Source of the DNA: Rathayibacter sp. VKM Ac-2856
GTDB taxonomy: Bacteria; Actinomycetota; Actinomycetes; Actinomycetales; Microbacteriaceae
Direction of reading: 5' to 3'
Length of the DNA: 64,000 bases
Assembly (NCBI RefSeq): GCF_013205055.1
Contig: NZ_JABMLF010000001.1
Span: 1,240,001-1,304,000, forward strand
The notes below the pieces were generated by a model. It had not been told where the DNA came from and made no database searches. It worked only from the letters and a program-made list of their open reading frames with translations. Shown one piece after another: positions 34,668-46,911 of this stretch; the stretch's first letter is position 1, and each line of letters opens with the position of its first letter. The translations under genes were made by a program, and so were the position numbers.

Positions 34668-35954
34668 TCAGGAGCCGAGGAGCGCGTGCGCGACGGTGAA
34701 GATGACCAGACCGGCGAGCGAGCCGACGACGGTGCCGTTGATCCGGATGAACTGCAGGTCCTTGCCCACCTGCAGCTCGAGCTTCTCGGAGGTCTCCTGC
34801 GGGTCCCACCGGCTGATGGTCTCGCCGATGATGCTGGCGATGTCACCGCGGTAGCGGTCGACGAGGTTCGCGGCGACGGTGCCGATCCAGGTGTCCACGG
34901 TCGCGGCGAGCGCCGGATCGGTCGAGAGCCGGCGACCGAGGTCCACGACGATCGACTCGATGCTCGCGCGGAGCGGGCTGGCCGGGTCGTCCATCGCGCC
35001 GAGCAGCGACGCCTTCGTGGCCTCCCAGGCGTCCCCCGCGAGCTCGCGCACCCGGGGGCTGTCGAAGGCGCGGTTCTTGATCTCCTCGACGCGGGCGATG
35101 AGGTCCGGGTCGCTGCCGAGGTCCGTCGCGAGCGTCGCGAGGTAGCCGTCCACCGCGAGCCGGAAGGGGTGGCCCTGATCGCCGCGGACGGTCTCCACGA
35201 GCACGAGCGCCTCGCGGTAGAGCCGCTCGTCGACCGCGCGGCTGACGGCGGAGGGCAGCCAGCTCGGCAGTCGGCCGCTGACCATCCTCGTGAAGCTCTC
35301 CGGATTGGCGATCAGCCAGGCCTCGGCCTGCTCGACGAGCGTGTCGACGAGCCGGCGGTGGTGCCCCGCCTCGACGACGCTGCCGACGAGCGAGCCCAGC
35401 GGCGGACCCCACTGCGGGTCGAGCAGGTGCCGCCGGGCGAGCGCCTCGATCACGCGCTGCACATCGGAGTCGTCGAGCAGCGCGATCGCCGAGCGCACCG
35501 CCGCGGCGCTCTCGCCGCCGATGCGGTGGGCGTTCTCGGGCTCGGCGAGCCAGAGCCCGGCGCGGCGGGCGATGCCGAAGGAGTCGAGCTTCTCCCGCAC
35601 GATCGCGCCCTGCAGGAAGTTCTCCTCCACGAACTGGGCGAGGCTCGCGCCGATCTCGTCCTTCTTCGTGGGGATGATCGCCGTGTGCGGGATCGGCAGC
35701 CCGAGCGGTCGCCGGAAGAGCGCCGTGACGGCGAACCAGTCCGCGAGCGCGCCGACCATCCCGCCCTCGCTCGCCGCCCGGACCCACTGCAGCCACGGGT
35801 AGCGGTCCTGCAGCGCGAACGAGACCGCGAAGACGATCGCCATCAGCACGAGCAGCCCGGTGGCGAGCCGCTTCATCGCGACGAGGGCGGCGCGCTTCGC
35901 GTCGTCGTCGCGCCCGGCGGCGGTGCGGACGGCGGCCGCGCTGCTGGTCGTCAT
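34668..35954 (-). CDS. DUF445 membrane-associated protein
   Basis: This 428-aa protein has an N-terminal membrane helix (about 30-48), the family motif 'EGGMVGALADWFAVTALFRRPLG' region (about 62-85) and 'IPHTAIIPTKKDEIG', a long helical region, and a C-terminal helix ('GTVVGSLAGLVIFTVAHALLG' region). The layout matches YjiN/DUF445 proteins, whose function is unknown. The start overlaps the galM stop by four bases in the order galM then DUF445, so the two are translationally coupled. Confidence 0.88.
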   Translation of the reverse strand: MTTSSAAAVRTAAGRDDDAKRAALVAMKRLATGLLVLMAIVFAVSFALQDRYPWLQWVRAASEGGMVGALADWFAVTALFRRPLGLPIPHTAIIPTKKDEIGASLAQFVEENFLQGAIVREKLDSFGIARRAGLWLAEPENAHRIGGESAAAVRSAIALLDDSDVQRVIEALARRHLLDPQWGPPLGSLVGSVVEAGHHRRLVDTLVEQAEAWLIANPESFTRMVSGRLPSWLPSAVSRAVDERLYREALVLVETVRGDQGHPFRLAVDGYLATLATDLGSDPDLIARVEEIKNRAFDSPRVRELAGDAWEATKASLLGAMDDPASPLRASIESIVVDLGRRLSTDPALAATVDTWIGTVAANLVDRYRGDIASIIGETISRWDPQETSEKLELQVGKDLQFIRINGTVVGSLAGLVIFTVAHALLGS

Positions 35955-36904
35955 GCGGAGGTGGGGAATCCCTCGTGGCGGATGCCCCAGGCGACGCTCC
36001 ACTCCTCGCCCGGCTCGAGCCAGCGCAGGCCCTGGCCGGAGTTGAGCGCCTCGGCGGGGGCCGTCATCGGCTCGACGGCGATGGCGGTCTTGACGTCGTC
36101 GCCGTCGGGGAAGATCCGGGTGATGAAGACCTGGACGAAGTTGTGCGAGGCGTCGGCCCAGAGCAGCACGCGGCGGCCGTCGGCGGCGCGGAGGCCGTGG
36201 ACGCTCTCGCCGTCGACGATCGTGACGTCGGCCCAGGCGTCGTCGAGCTCGAGGTCGCCGATCCGGCGGCCCCCGCGGAGGTCCCAGTCGGTGCCGTCGA
36301 CCGGGCTCTGGCCGGTCGGGTTGAGCCGCTCGTCGACCTCGATGTGCACGGCCGCGTCGACCGTGATCACGAGCTCGTCGGTCGGGACGTCGCCGATCGC
36401 GAGGAAGGGGTGGGTGCCGATGGCGACGGGCGCCTCGTCGGCGCCGACGTTGACGACGCGGTGGACGACCTTCAGGCCGTCGGCCTGCAGCTCGTAGCGG
36501 ACGGTGGTCCCGAGGTGGAACGGGTAGCCGCTCTGCGGGACGACCGGCGCGGCGAGCTCGACGAAGGAGGGGCCCTGCTCGACGACGCGGTAGGACGCGC
36601 TGCGCAGCAGGCCGTGGATCGCGTTGTGGTACTTCGGCTCGGTGATGTCGAGCTGGAGGGTGCGGCCGCCGTGGTGCCAGCGGCCGTCCTTCACCCGGTT
36701 GGGCCAGGGCATCAGGACGATGCCCGAGCCGAACGGCGGGACGACGGTCTCGGGGTATCCGGCGGTGATCTCGACGCCGTCGACGGAGAGGTGGCGCAGC
36801 CCTGCGGCCACCTCCGTGACGACGGCGTGCAGGGTGCGTCCCTCGGCGGTGAGGTCGAGGGCGAACTGGCGCCCGGTTGCGGGGGCGGGAGTGAAGTCGG
36901 CCAT
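35951..36904 (-). CDS. galM: Aldose 1-epimerase (mutarotase)
   Basis: GalM interconverts alpha and beta anomers of galactose and glucose, feeding galactokinase. The 317-aa protein shows the family features 'GSGIVLMPWPNRVKDGRW', 'YHNAIHGLLRSASYRV' (substrate His) and 'IGTHPFLAIGD' (second His). It lies in a galactose neighbourhood: the DeoR regulator is 10 bp upstream on the same strand, and galT-galK are divergent. DUF445 is coupled downstream. Confidence 0.93.
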   Translation of the reverse strand: MADFTPAPATGRQFALDLTAEGRTLHAVVTEVAAGLRHLSVDGVEITAGYPETVVPPFGSGIVLMPWPNRVKDGRWHHGGRTLQLDITEPKYHNAIHGLLRSASYRVVEQGPSFVELAAPVVPQSGYPFHLGTTVRYELQADGLKVVHRVVNVGADEAPVAIGTHPFLAIGDVPTDELVITVDAAVHIEVDERLNPTGQSPVDGTDWDLRGGRRIGDLELDDAWADVTIVDGESVHGLRAADGRRVLLWADASHNFVQVFITRIFPDGDDVKTAIAVEPMTAPAEALNSGQGLRWLEPGEEWSVAWGIRHEGFPTSA

Positions 36905-36913
36905 TCCTGAATC

Positions 36914-37759
36914 CTACGGACCGGCGCCGACGACGGCGTGCCCGCCGAGCGGGGCCGAGCCGCAGCGGGTCACGGCGAGCCCCGCCGCCTCCAGGAGCTC
37001 CACGGCGGAGTCGCTCGCCTGGGCTCCCGTGAGGAGGCGGTCGAACTCCTCGGTGCCGGCGACCCGGCCCAGGTCGACGACGCCGAGCTTGCTCGAGTCG
37101 GCGACGACGACGCGGCGGGCGGCGGCGTGCAGCATGCGGCGCTTGAGCGTCGCCTCCGGGAGGTTGACGTTGGTCACGCCCGCCTCGGCGTGCACGCCCG
37201 TGCAGCCGACGAAGACGACGTCGGCGCGGATCCGCTCGAGCACCTCCGAGGCCAGCGGCTCCACCAGCGAGTGCTGCAGCGGGCGGAGGGTGCCGCCGGT
37301 GACGACGACGGTGAAGCGCGGGATGGCGGGCTCGAGCGCGAGGGCGATGGTGAGCCCGTTGGTGATCACGGTGACGTCGTGGAGGTCGTCCCGCGCCACG
37401 AGCGCGTGCGCGATCGCGAGCGGCGTGGTGCCGACGTCGAGGATCACGCTCTCGCCCGAGGCGACGGACGCGGCGGCCTCGCGGCCGATCGCCGCCTTCT
37501 CGTCGGAGGCGGAGGCGAGTCCCTCCTCGAAGGACCGCTCCCCCGGGCGCTCGCCGACCGGGACGGCGCCGCCGCGGACGCGCTGGACGGCGCCCTCGCC
37601 GGCGAGACGATCGAGGTCGGAGCGGACGGTGACGACGGAGACGCCGAGGCGGTCCGCGAGGTCGGCGACGGAGACGAAGCCCTGGCGGTCCGCGAGCAGC
37701 CGCATCTCGAGTCGGCGCTCGAGCGCCGAGCGGCTCTCCTGCTCGCCATCCGTCCTCAT
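36914..37759 (-). CDS. DeoR-family transcriptional regulator of the galactose genes
   Basis: This 281-aa repressor has an N-terminal DeoR helix-turn-helix ('VSVADLADRLGVSVVTVRSD' to 'RLAGEGAVQRVRGG', about 29-66). The C-terminal DeoRC sugar-phosphate sensor domain contains 'ILDVGTTPLAIAHAL', 'VITNGLTIAL' and 'VVVTGGTLRP'. The start at 37759 is chosen because the family begins near here; upstream in-frame ATGs exist. Its gene is divergent from galTK across an 88-bp gap containing a perfect GGAAAGC-AG-GCTTTCC palindrome, the likely operator. The sensed ligand is probably a galactose-pathway sugar phosphate (inference). Confidence 0.9.
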   Translation of the reverse strand: MRTDGEQESRSALERRLEMRLLADRQGFVSVADLADRLGVSVVTVRSDLDRLAGEGAVQRVRGGAVPVGERPGERSFEEGLASASDEKAAIGREAAASVASGESVILDVGTTPLAIAHALVARDDLHDVTVITNGLTIALALEPAIPRFTVVVTGGTLRPLQHSLVEPLASEVLERIRADVVFVGCTGVHAEAGVTNVNLPEATLKRRMLHAAARRVVVADSSKLGVVDLGRVAGTEEFDRLLTGAQASDSAVELLEAAGLAVTRCGSAPLGGHAVVGAGP

Positions 37760-37797
37760 CGCTCCATGCTCCCCTGCGCGCCACGGACTTGTCAAAG

Positions 37798-37813
37798 GGA
37801 AAGCAGGCTTTCC
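37798..37813. promoter_or_regulatory. Candidate operator palindrome between the DeoR gene and galT
   Basis: GGAAAGC-AG-GCTTTCC is a perfect 7+7 inverted repeat, flanked by more AAAGG/CCTTTCC half-sites. It sits midway between the divergent starts (37759 and 37848), where a local repressor would control both directions. Confidence 0.6.
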
Positions 37814-37847
37814 TTTCCGAAGATCGGCGGCTATCGTGGGCGGTGCC

Positions 37848-40234
<2,387 letters not shown>

Positions 40235-40277
40235 CCGGTCCGCCGGCGCGGGATCGCGAGACCCCGCGCCGACCCCT

Positions 40278-40371
40278 GCCGGTCGAGTAGGCGCGCAGCG
40301 GCGTATCGAGACCCCGCGCCTGCACACGTCGGATCTCGATACGCCCGCTCCGCGGGCTACTCGATCAGCAA
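40278..40371. repeat. R1 inverted repeat pair after galK
   Basis: Left half CCGGTCGAGTAGGCGCGCAG...CGTATCGAGA (40278-40313) and right half GATCTCGATACGCCC...CTACTCGATCAGCA (about 40331-40371). GC-rich hairpin sequence (GCAGCGCTCCGC motifs) continues to the end of the next gene at 40441. The 206-bp gap holds no gene. Confidence 0.8.
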
Positions 40372-40440
40372 AGGTGGCGCAGCGCTCCGCCGCTCCGGAG
40401 TGGGCGCAGCGCTCCGCTGCTCCGCTGCGCGGAGCGCCCT

Positions 40441-40926
40441 TCAGTCGGCGGGCGGGACGACCGGGCGCAGCGCGCCTCCGGTGACGCGGACCAGCTCGGC
40501 GGCGCTCGTCGGGTAGACGGTGTGCGCGTGGCCGGCGGCCGCCCAGACGGTGTCGTACTCGGCCAGCGCCGTGTCGACGACGGTCGGCAGCGGGGCCGGG
40601 TGGCCGACCGGCGCGACGCCGCCGATGGTCTGGCCGGTCGCCGCCTTCACCACGGAGGCGGACGCGCGGGTGATCGCCCCGCCGAGCTCGGCGCCCAGCC
40701 ACTCCGTGTCGACGCGGTGCGCCCCGCTGGTCAGGACGAGCAGCGGGGCGCCGTCGAGCAGGAAGACGAGCGAGTTCGCGATCTGGCCGACCTCGATCCC
40801 GAGGGCCGCCGCGGCGAGCGCCGCCGTCGACGCCGCGTCGTCGAGCCAGCGGATCGGCGGTCGCACGCCGTGGACGTCGAGATCGGCCAGGACGCGGTCG
40901 ACCGCGGGGTGGCTCCGTTCGCTCAT
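40441..40926 (-). CDS. YbaK/EbsC-family aminoacyl-tRNA deacylase
   Basis: A 161-aa single-domain editing protein. YbaK/ProX-like domains hydrolyse mischarged Cys-tRNA(Pro) or related species. Visible features are 'ALGIEVGQIANSLVF' near residue 42, the 'VLTSGAHRVD' strand-turn, 'KAATGQTIGGVAPVGHP' with the conserved Gly-Gly and the probable catalytic lysine just before it, and 'VYPTSAAELVRVTGG' at the end. Which mischarged tRNA it edits is not clear. It follows the alcohol dehydrogenase gene on the same strand after 38 bp. Confidence 0.88.
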   Translation of the reverse strand: MSERSHPAVDRVLADLDVHGVRPPIRWLDDAASTAALAAAALGIEVGQIANSLVFLLDGAPLLVLTSGAHRVDTEWLGAELGGAITRASASVVKAATGQTIGGVAPVGHPAPLPTVVDTALAEYDTVWAAAGHAHTVYPTSAAELVRVTGGALRPVVPPAD

Positions 40927-40964
40927 GCGAACGACCGTAGCCCTCCCCGCGGCCGCGGAAGGCG

Positions 40965-42011
40965 CTACTTCGTCAGCGTCGCGATGTCGATGACGAAGCG
41001 GTAGCGCACGTCCGAGGCGAGCACGCGCTCGTAGGCCTCGTTGATCTGCGACGCCGAGACGACCTCGACCTCGCTCGCGATGCCCTTCTCGGCGCAGAAG
41101 TCGAGCATCTCCTGGGTCTCGCGGATGCCGCCGATGCCCGAGCCCGCGAAGGAGCGGCGGGCGCCGAACAGCGTGAACACGTGCAGCGGCAGGGCCTCGG
41201 CCGGCGCGCCGACGTTGACCATGGTGCCGTTGCGGCGGAGCAGCCCGAGGTACGCGTCCAGGTCGAGCGGCGCGCTCACCGTGTTGATGATGATGTCGAA
41301 GTGGTTCGCGAGGGTCGAGAACGTCTCCTCGTCCTTCGTCGCGTAGTAGTGGTCGGCGCCCAGACGGAGGCCGTCCTCCTTCTTGCTCAGCGACTGCGAG
41401 AGCACGGTGACCTCGGCGCCCATCGCGTGCGCGAACTTGACGGCCATGTGGCCGAGTCCACCGAGACCGACGACGGCGACCCGCTTGCCGGGGCCCGCCT
41501 CCCAGTGCGAGAGCGGCGAGTAGGTGGTGATGCCGGCGCAGAGCAGCGGCGCCGCGGCCTCGTAGGGGATCGACTCCGGGACGCGGAGCACGAAGTCCTC
41601 GACGACGACGACGTGGGTGGAGTAGCCGCCCTGGGTGACGGTGCCGTCGCGGTCGACGGAGGCGTAGGTGCCGGTGTTGCCCTTCAGGCAGTACTGCTCC
41701 TCGCCGGCGAGGCAGTTCTCGCACTCGCGGCACGAGTTCACCATGCAGCCGACGCCGACGCGGTCGCCGACCTTGTGCTTGGTGACCTCGGAGCCGACCT
41801 CGGCGACGACGCCGACGATCTCGTGGCCGACGGTGAGGGGGTACTGCACGGGGCCCCACTCGCCGCGGACGGTGTGGATGTCGGAGTGGCAGATGCCCGA
41901 GTAGGCGATCTCGATGAGCACGTCGTGCGCTCCGACGTCGCGGCGCTCGATCGTGGTGGGGACGAGCGGCTCGGTGGCGGAGGGGGCGGCGTAGGCGTTG
42001 ACGGTCAGCAT
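40965..42011 (-). CDS. Zinc-dependent NAD(P) alcohol dehydrogenase (CAD/YahK type)
   Basis: This 348-aa medium-chain dehydrogenase has catalytic zinc ligands 'SGICHSDIH' and 'GHEIVG', and the structural zinc cluster '[15 protein letters not shown]'. The Rossmann loop is '[19 protein letters not shown]'. The pattern and length match the cinnamyl-alcohol-dehydrogenase/YahK group, which reduces a wide range of aldehydes, usually with NADPH. The natural substrate is unknown. It is divergent from pxpA. Confidence 0.93.
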   Translation of the reverse strand: MLTVNAYAAPSATEPLVPTTIERRDVGAHDVLIEIAYSGICHSDIHTVRGEWGPVQYPLTVGHEIVGVVAEVGSEVTKHKVGDRVGVGCMVNSCRECENCLAGEEQYCLKGNTGTYASVDRDGTVTQGGYSTHVVVVEDFVLRVPESIPYEAAAPLLCAGITTYSPLSHWEAGPGKRVAVVGLGGLGHMAVKFAHAMGAEVTVLSQSLSKKEDGLRLGADHYYATKDEETFSTLANHFDIIINTVSAPLDLDAYLGLLRRNGTMVNVGAPAEALPLHVFTLFGARRSFAGSGIGGIRETQEMLDFCAEKGIASEVEVVSASQINEAYERVLASDVRYRFVIDIATLTK

Positions 42012-42125
42012 GGGTTCTCCTTCGTGGGGGCGCGCTCGTGCCGTGGTCCAAGTGGGGGGTGGGAACGCGAGCGCGTCTGCCCACGCTAGCGACCTCCGCC
42101 TGGACGCCGACCGTAGGCTCGGAGG

Positions 42126-42890
42126 ATGCGGAGCACGATCGACCTGAACGCGGACCTCGGCGAGGGCTTCGGCGTCTGGTCGCTCGGCGACGACGACGCG
42201 ATGCTCGGCATCGTCTCGAGCGCGAGCATCGCCTGCGGCTTCCACGCCGGCGACCCCTCGATCATGCTCGCCACCTGCCGGAGCGCCGCCCGGCTCGGCG
42301 TCGCGATCGGCGCGCACGTCGCCTACCGGGACCTCGCCGGCTTCGGGCGGCGCGACCTGCCCGTCGACCCCGACGAGCTGCACGCCGACGTCGTCTATCA
42401 GCTCGGCGCGCTGCAGGCCGTCGCGCGGGCGGCCGGCACCCGCGTGCGCTACGTGAAGCCGCACGGCGCCCTCTACAACCGGATCGTGCACGACGACCGG
42501 CGGGCGGAGGCGGTGGTCTCCGCGGTCCGCGACGCGCTGCCCGGCCTTCCCCTGCTGGGGCTCGCGTCCTCGGCCGTCGAGCGGGCCGCGGCGAGCGCAG
42601 GCCTGCCGTTCCTGCGCGAGGCGTTCGTCGACCGCGGCTACCGCGCCGACGGCACCCTCGTGCCCCGGGGCGAGCCGGGCGACCTGCTGGGCGACCCGGC
42701 CGAGATCGCCGCCCGAGCCGTGCGGATGGTCCTCGACGGCCGGGTGACGGCGGCCTCCGGCGAGGGGCTCCGGCTCGACGTCGACTCCCTCTGCCTGCAC
42801 GGCGACACCCCGGGCGCCGTGGCGATGGCGGAGGCGGTGCGCGCCGCCCTCGCCGACGCGGGCGTCGGTCTGGCGAGCGCCGCACCGTGA
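42126..42890 (+). CDS. pxpA: 5-oxoprolinase subunit A (LamB/YcsF family)
   Basis: PxpABC hydrolyses 5-oxoproline (pyroglutamate) to glutamate with ATP. This 254-aa subunit shows '[13 protein letters not shown]' at the N-terminus, '[11 protein letters not shown]', '[15 protein letters not shown]' and '[10 protein letters not shown]', all YcsF signatures. Its TGA overlaps the pxpB start (GTGA). The three subunits are in canonical A-B-C order and should form one complex. Confidence 0.95.
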   Translation: MRSTIDLNADLGEGFGVWSLGDDDAMLGIVSSASIACGFHAGDPSIMLATCRSAARLGVAIGAHVAYRDLAGFGRRDLPVDPDELHADVVYQLGALQAVARAAGTRVRYVKPHGALYNRIVHDDRRAEAVVSAVRDALPGLPLLGLASSAVERAAASAGLPFLREAFVDRGYRADGTLVPRGEPGDLLGDPAEIAARAVRMVLDGRVTAASGEGLRLDVDSLCLHGDTPGAVAMAEAVRAALADAGVGLASAAP

Positions 42891-43513
42891 TCCCGGTCCG
42901 CCTGCTGCCCTCCGGCGACCGCGCGGTGCTGGTGGAGGTCGCCGGTCTCGACGACGCCCTCGCCCTCGCCGGCGCCCTCGACCGCTCGCGGCCGCCGGGT
43001 GTCGTGGATCTCGTCCCCGCCGCGCGGACCGTCCTCGTCGTGCTCGACGCCGCCCTGCCGATCGCCGCGGCGTCGCAGTGGATCACGAGGACCGCGGACG
43101 CCTCCGACCCGGCCGGAGCGGGGTCCGCCGGTCGTCGGCACGACATCGCCGTCCGCTACGACGGCGCCGATCTGGCCGACACGGCGGCCGCTCTCGGCTG
43201 GAGCCCGGCCGAGCTGGTGCGCCGCCACACGAGCACCCCATGGCGCGCGGCCTTCGGCGGCTTCGCCCCGGGATTCGCCTACCTCGTCGCGGTCGCCCCC
43301 TGGCCGGAGGTGCCCCGCCGTGCCGCGCCGCGCACCCGCGTCCCCGCCGGCTCCGTCGCGCTCGCGGCCGGCTACTCCGGCATCTACCCGCGCTCCTCCC
43401 CCGGGGGCTGGCAGCTGATCGGCTCGACCGACGCGGTGCTCTGGGACGCCGCGCGCGTGCCGCCCGCGCTGCTCGCGCCCGGCGACGAGATCCGCTTCCG
43501 GGCCCTGCCGTGA
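42887..43513 (+). CDS. pxpB: 5-oxoprolinase subunit B (KipI family)
   Basis: A 208-aa protein from a GTG overlapping pxpA by four bases. KipI-type motifs include '[13 protein letters not shown]' at the N-terminus and '[11 protein letters not shown]' near residue 120, plus '[18 protein letters not shown]' and 'GGWQLIG'. In Bacillus the homologous KipI also inhibits KinA, but with PxpA and PxpC adjacent the 5-oxoprolinase role is the natural reading. It couples to pxpC by another GTGA overlap. Confidence 0.94.
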   Translation: MIPVRLLPSGDRAVLVEVAGLDDALALAGALDRSRPPGVVDLVPAARTVLVVLDAALPIAAASQWITRTADASDPAGAGSAGRRHDIAVRYDGADLADTAAALGWSPAELVRRHTSTPWRAAFGGFAPGFAYLVAVAPWPEVPRRAAPRTRVPAGSVALAAGYSGIYPRSSPGGWQLIGSTDAVLWDAARVPPALLAPGDEIRFRALP

Positions 43514-44355
43514 CCCTGCGCGTGCTCGACCCCGGCCCCCTCGCTCTCGTCCAGGACGAGGGCCGCCCGGGCTTCGCCGCCGTCGGCGCCGGACGCTCGG
43601 GCGCGATGGACCGCGGCGCGCTCCACCTCGCGAACCGCCTGCTCGGCAACGCCCCCTCCGCCGCCGCGCTGGAGCTGCTCGGCGGCGGCTTCACCGCGCG
43701 CGTCGGGGCGCCGACCTGGATCAGCCTGACCGGAGGCGCCGGAGCCGCGACCCTCGACGGCGCCGTCCTCGACCGCGTGCTGCCCGTCCTCGCGCCGGCC
43801 GGCACGGTGCTCCGACTCGGACCGATGACGACCGGACTGCGCCGCACCCTCGGCGTCCGCGGCGGCATCGACGCCGCTCCCGTCCTCGACTCCCGCTCCC
43901 GCGACACCCTCTCCGGCCTCGGCCCGGAGCCGCTCCGAGCCGGTGACGTGCTCGCCACCGGCTCCCCCGCCGGCCCGGTCCTGCTCCCCGACTGGTGGCC
44001 CCTCGATCCGCCCCGGGACCCCGTGCTGCGCCTGCACCCCGGCCCCCGGCTCGACCGCCTGCCCGCCGGCACCTGGGAGCGCCTGCTCGCGGGTCCCTGG
44101 CACCTGAGCCCCTCCGCCGATCGCATCGGCCTCCGCCTGGCCGGCACCCCGCTCCCGACCGGCGACGCCCCCGAGCTGCCCAGCGAGGGCCTCGTCCACG
44201 GCTCGATCCAGCTGCCGCCCTCGGGCCTCCCCGTCGTCTTCGGCCCCGACCACCCCGTCACCGGCGGCTACCCCGTCATCGCCGTCGTCGCCGCCGCCTC
44301 CCTCGACCTCCTGGCCCACCTCACCCCCGGCACCGAGCTCCGCTTCCACCCCTGA
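43510..44355 (+). CDS. pxpC: 5-oxoprolinase subunit C (KipA family, biotin-dependent-carboxyltransferase-like)
   Basis: A 281-aa protein starting at a GTG within the pxpB stop. KipA-type features are 'LVQDEGRPGFAAVGAGRSGAMD' (in parts), 'NRLLGNAPSAAALE', 'RTLGVRGGID', 'SRSRDTLSGLG', 'SADRIGLRL' and 'PSEGLVHGSIQLPPSGLPVV' (in parts). It completes the 5-oxoprolinase. The C-terminal coding region is strongly C-biased at third positions. No clear terminator was found in the following 155 bp before the convergent folD. Confidence 0.94.
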   Translation: MTLRVLDPGPLALVQDEGRPGFAAVGAGRSGAMDRGALHLANRLLGNAPSAAALELLGGGFTARVGAPTWISLTGGAGAATLDGAVLDRVLPVLAPAGTVLRLGPMTTGLRRTLGVRGGIDAAPVLDSRSRDTLSGLGPEPLRAGDVLATGSPAGPVLLPDWWPLDPPRDPVLRLHPGPRLDRLPAGTWERLLAGPWHLSPSADRIGLRLAGTPLPTGDAPELPSEGLVHGSIQLPPSGLPVVFGPDHPVTGGYPVIAVVAAASLDLLAHLTPGTELRFHP

Positions 44356-44510
44356 CAGCCGGTGCCTGGTCCCCGGTCCCTGTCTCAGGTTCCTGATCTC
44401 CAGATTCCGGCCCTCAACGACTCGAACCTCCTCGGCCGGCTAAGCCCAGTCCCCACTCGCGCCCCTCCCCCCGCCGACACCCCCGGCAGCAGACCGCGGA
44501 AGGACCCCCG

Positions 44511-45392
44511 CTAGAGCAGAGCCCGCTCCGCCGCCCCCACCACGTTGTGGATCAGCATCGCCCGCGTCATCGGCCCGACCCCGCCCGGCACCGGCGACAG
44601 CCACCCCGCGACCTCCGCGACGTCCGGCGCCACGTCGCCGGTCAGCTTCGCCTTCCCCGTCTCCGGGTTCTCGACCCGCGTGATCCCCACGTCGAGCACG
44701 GCCGCGCCCGGCTTCACCCAGTCCGCCGCGATCAGCCCCGGCACGCCGACGGCAGCCACGACGATGTCCGCGCGGCGCACCTCGGCTGCCAGATCGGTGG
44801 TGCGGGAGTGGGTCAGGGTCACCGTCGCGTCGAGGCCCTTGCGGGTCAGCAGCAGCCCGAGCGGGCGGCCGACCGTCAGGCCGCGACCGACGACGACGAC
44901 GTGCTTCCCCGAGATCGGGATCTCGTGGCGCTTCAGCATCTCGACGATGCCGTTCGGCGTGCACGGGAGCGGGCTGTCGAGCTCGCCCTCGACGCCGAGC
45001 ACGAGGCGGCCGAGGTTGGTCGGGTGCAGTCCGTCGGCGTCCTTGCCCGGGTCCATCAGCTCGAGCATCGCGTTCTCGTCGATGCCCTTCGGCAGCGGGA
45101 GCTGGATGATGTAGCCCGTCACCGAGTCCGACTCGTTGAGCTGGCGGATGGCCGCGCGGATGTCGTCGGCGGAGGCGGTCGCGGGCAGGTCCACGCGGAT
45201 CGACTCGATGCCGACCTCGGCGCAGTCGCGGTGCTTGCCCGCGACGTAGGAGCGGGAGGCCGGGTCGTCGCCGACCAGCAGCGTGCCGAGGCCGGGCACG
45301 ACGCCCTTCTCGCGCAGCGCCGCCACGCGCTCGGCGATCTCCGCCTTGACTGTCGCTGCGGTCGCGACTCCGTCGAGTACCTGTGCCGTCAT
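44511..45392 (-). CDS. folD: Bifunctional methylene-THF dehydrogenase / methenyl-THF cyclohydrolase
   Basis: FolD interconverts 5,10-methylene-, methenyl- and 10-formyl-THF. The 293-aa protein has '[15 protein letters not shown]' (catalytic Lys), '[13 protein letters not shown]', '[11 protein letters not shown]', and the NADP loop '[17 protein letters not shown]', ending '[14 protein letters not shown]'. Of two in-frame ATGs six bases apart, the one at 45392 has better spacing from GAGGAG; 45398 is the alternative. It follows glyA on the same strand after a strong hairpin, so glyA and folD probably share the ZTP-controlled leader in part. Confidence 0.95.
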   Translation of the reverse strand: MTAQVLDGVATAATVKAEIAERVAALREKGVVPGLGTLLVGDDPASRSYVAGKHRDCAEVGIESIRVDLPATASADDIRAAIRQLNESDSVTGYIIQLPLPKGIDENAMLELMDPGKDADGLHPTNLGRLVLGVEGELDSPLPCTPNGIVEMLKRHEIPISGKHVVVVGRGLTVGRPLGLLLTRKGLDATVTLTHSRTTDLAAEVRRADIVVAAVGVPGLIAADWVKPGAAVLDVGITRVENPETGKAKLTGDVAPDVAEVAGWLSPVPGGVGPMTRAMLIHNVVGAAERALL

Positions 45393-45469
45393 CGTCATCT
45401 CCTCGTTCACCGGCGCGTCGGAGCGCGCGTGTCGTTCGGGGTGTCGTCCCGCTGTGTCGTTCGGGGCAT

Positions 45470-45508
45470 CCGCGGGGTCCAACGGCACGAGGCGCCGGGA
45501 CCCCGCGG
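45470..45508 (-). terminator. Hairpin between glyA and folD
   Basis: An 11-bp perfect stem (CCGCGGGGTCC at 45470-45480 with 45498-45508), loop 17 nt. Within an apparent glyA-folD operon it may be a partial terminator or an mRNA end. It is flanked by two direct GTGTCGTTCGGG repeats (about 45430 and 45455) of unknown role. Confidence 0.6.
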
Positions 45509-45538
45509 GTGCGGGTGCGCCCGCGGGCGCGGTGCGGA

Positions 45539-46828
45539 CTACAGCCCGGGGTAGAGCGGGAAGTCGTCCGTGAGCCCCTTGACGCGCGCGCGCAGCGCCT
45601 CGAGGTCGGCGGAGGGCTTGAGCGCCTCGGCGATGACGTCCGCGACGACCGCGAACTCGGCGTCGCCGAAGCCGCGGGTCGCGAGGGCGGGCGTGCCGAT
45701 CCGGAGCCCCGAGGTCACCATCGGCGGCCGCGGGTCGAACGGCACCGCGTTGCGGTTGACCGTGATGCCGACCTCGTGCAGGCGGTCCTCCGCCTGCTTG
45801 CCGTCGAGCGGAGAGTTCCGCAGGTCGGCGAGCACGAGGTGCACGTCGGTGCCGCCGGTGAGGACGTCGATGCCCTCGGCCTTCGAGTCGGCGGCGGTGA
45901 GGCGCTCGGCGAGGATCTGCGCGCCGCGGATGGTGCGCGCCTGGCGGTCGGCGAACTCCTGCTCGCCCGCGAGCTTGAACGCGGTCGCCTTGGCGGCGAT
46001 GACGTGCATGAGCGGCCCGCCCTGCTGGCCCGGGAAGACGGCGGAGTTGAGCTTCTTGGCGTACTCCTGCTTGGCCAGAATGAGACCGGAGCGCGGACCC
46101 GCGAGCGTCTTGTGCACGGTGGTGGTCACGACGTCGGCGTGCGGGACGGGCGAGGGGTGCAGCCCGGCGGCGACGAGTCCGGCGAAGTGCGCCATGTCGA
46201 CCCAGAGCTTGGCGCCGACCTCGTCCGCGATCGCGCGGAACGCCTCGAAGTCGAGGTGGCGCGGGTAGGCCGACCAGCCGGCGATGAGGACCTGCGGGCG
46301 GACCTCGAGCGCCTTCTCGCGGACCGCGTCCATGTCGATGCGGAAAGTCTGCGGGTCCACTCCGTACGCCGTGGCGTTGTAGAGCTTGCCCGAGAAGTTG
46401 AGCTTCATCCCGTGGGTGAGGTGGCCGCCGTGCGCGAGCTCGAGACCGAGGATGGTGTCGCCCGGCTGGACGAGGGCGGCGAGCGCCGCCGCGTTCGCGG
46501 TCGCGCCCGAGTGGGGCTGCACGTTGGCGAACTCGGCGCCGAAGAGCGCCTTGGCGCGGTCGATCGCGAGCTGCTCGGCGACGTCGACGTACTCGCAGCC
46601 GCCGTAGTAGCGGCGGCCGGGGTAGCCCTCGGCGTACTTGTTGGTGAGCACCGAGCCCTGCGACTCGAGGATCGCGCGCGGCACGAAGTTCTCGCTCGCG
46701 ATCATCTCGAGGTAGCCGCGCTGGCGGTCGAGCTCCTGCTGCAGGACGGCGGCGATCTCGGGATCGACGACGGAGACGGGTTCGTTGAACGAGGCGGAGA
46801 CTGCACTCGGAGTGGAGGAAGAGGACAC
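45539..46828 (-). CDS. glyA: Serine hydroxymethyltransferase
   Basis: GlyA converts serine and THF to glycine and methylene-THF, the main entry to one-carbon metabolism. The 429-aa PLP enzyme has '[12 protein letters not shown]', '[20 protein letters not shown]', '[12 protein letters not shown]' and the PLP lysine in '[14 protein letters not shown]'. It starts at a GTG preceded by AAGGAG (46833-46838). The 5' leader contains a ZTP riboswitch. Divergent purU shares the regulatory gap. Confidence 0.97.
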   Translation of the reverse strand: MSSSSTPSAVSASFNEPVSVVDPEIAAVLQQELDRQRGYLEMIASENFVPRAILESQGSVLTNKYAEGYPGRRYYGGCEYVDVAEQLAIDRAKALFGAEFANVQPHSGATANAAALAALVQPGDTILGLELAHGGHLTHGMKLNFSGKLYNATAYGVDPQTFRIDMDAVREKALEVRPQVLIAGWSAYPRHLDFEAFRAIADEVGAKLWVDMAHFAGLVAAGLHPSPVPHADVVTTTVHKTLAGPRSGLILAKQEYAKKLNSAVFPGQQGGPLMHVIAAKATAFKLAGEQEFADRQARTIRGAQILAERLTAADSKAEGIDVLTGGTDVHLVLADLRNSPLDGKQAEDRLHEVGITVNRNAVPFDPRPPMVTSGLRIGTPALATRGFGDAEFAVVADVIAEALKPSADLEALRARVKGLTDDFPLYPGL

Positions 46829-46911
46829 GGGCGCTCCTTGGCTGCGAAACGGATGGCGTCCGCGCGAGGAGACGAGCTCGCTCGGGCGCGCGGACCAACG
46901 GTATCCGTTCC

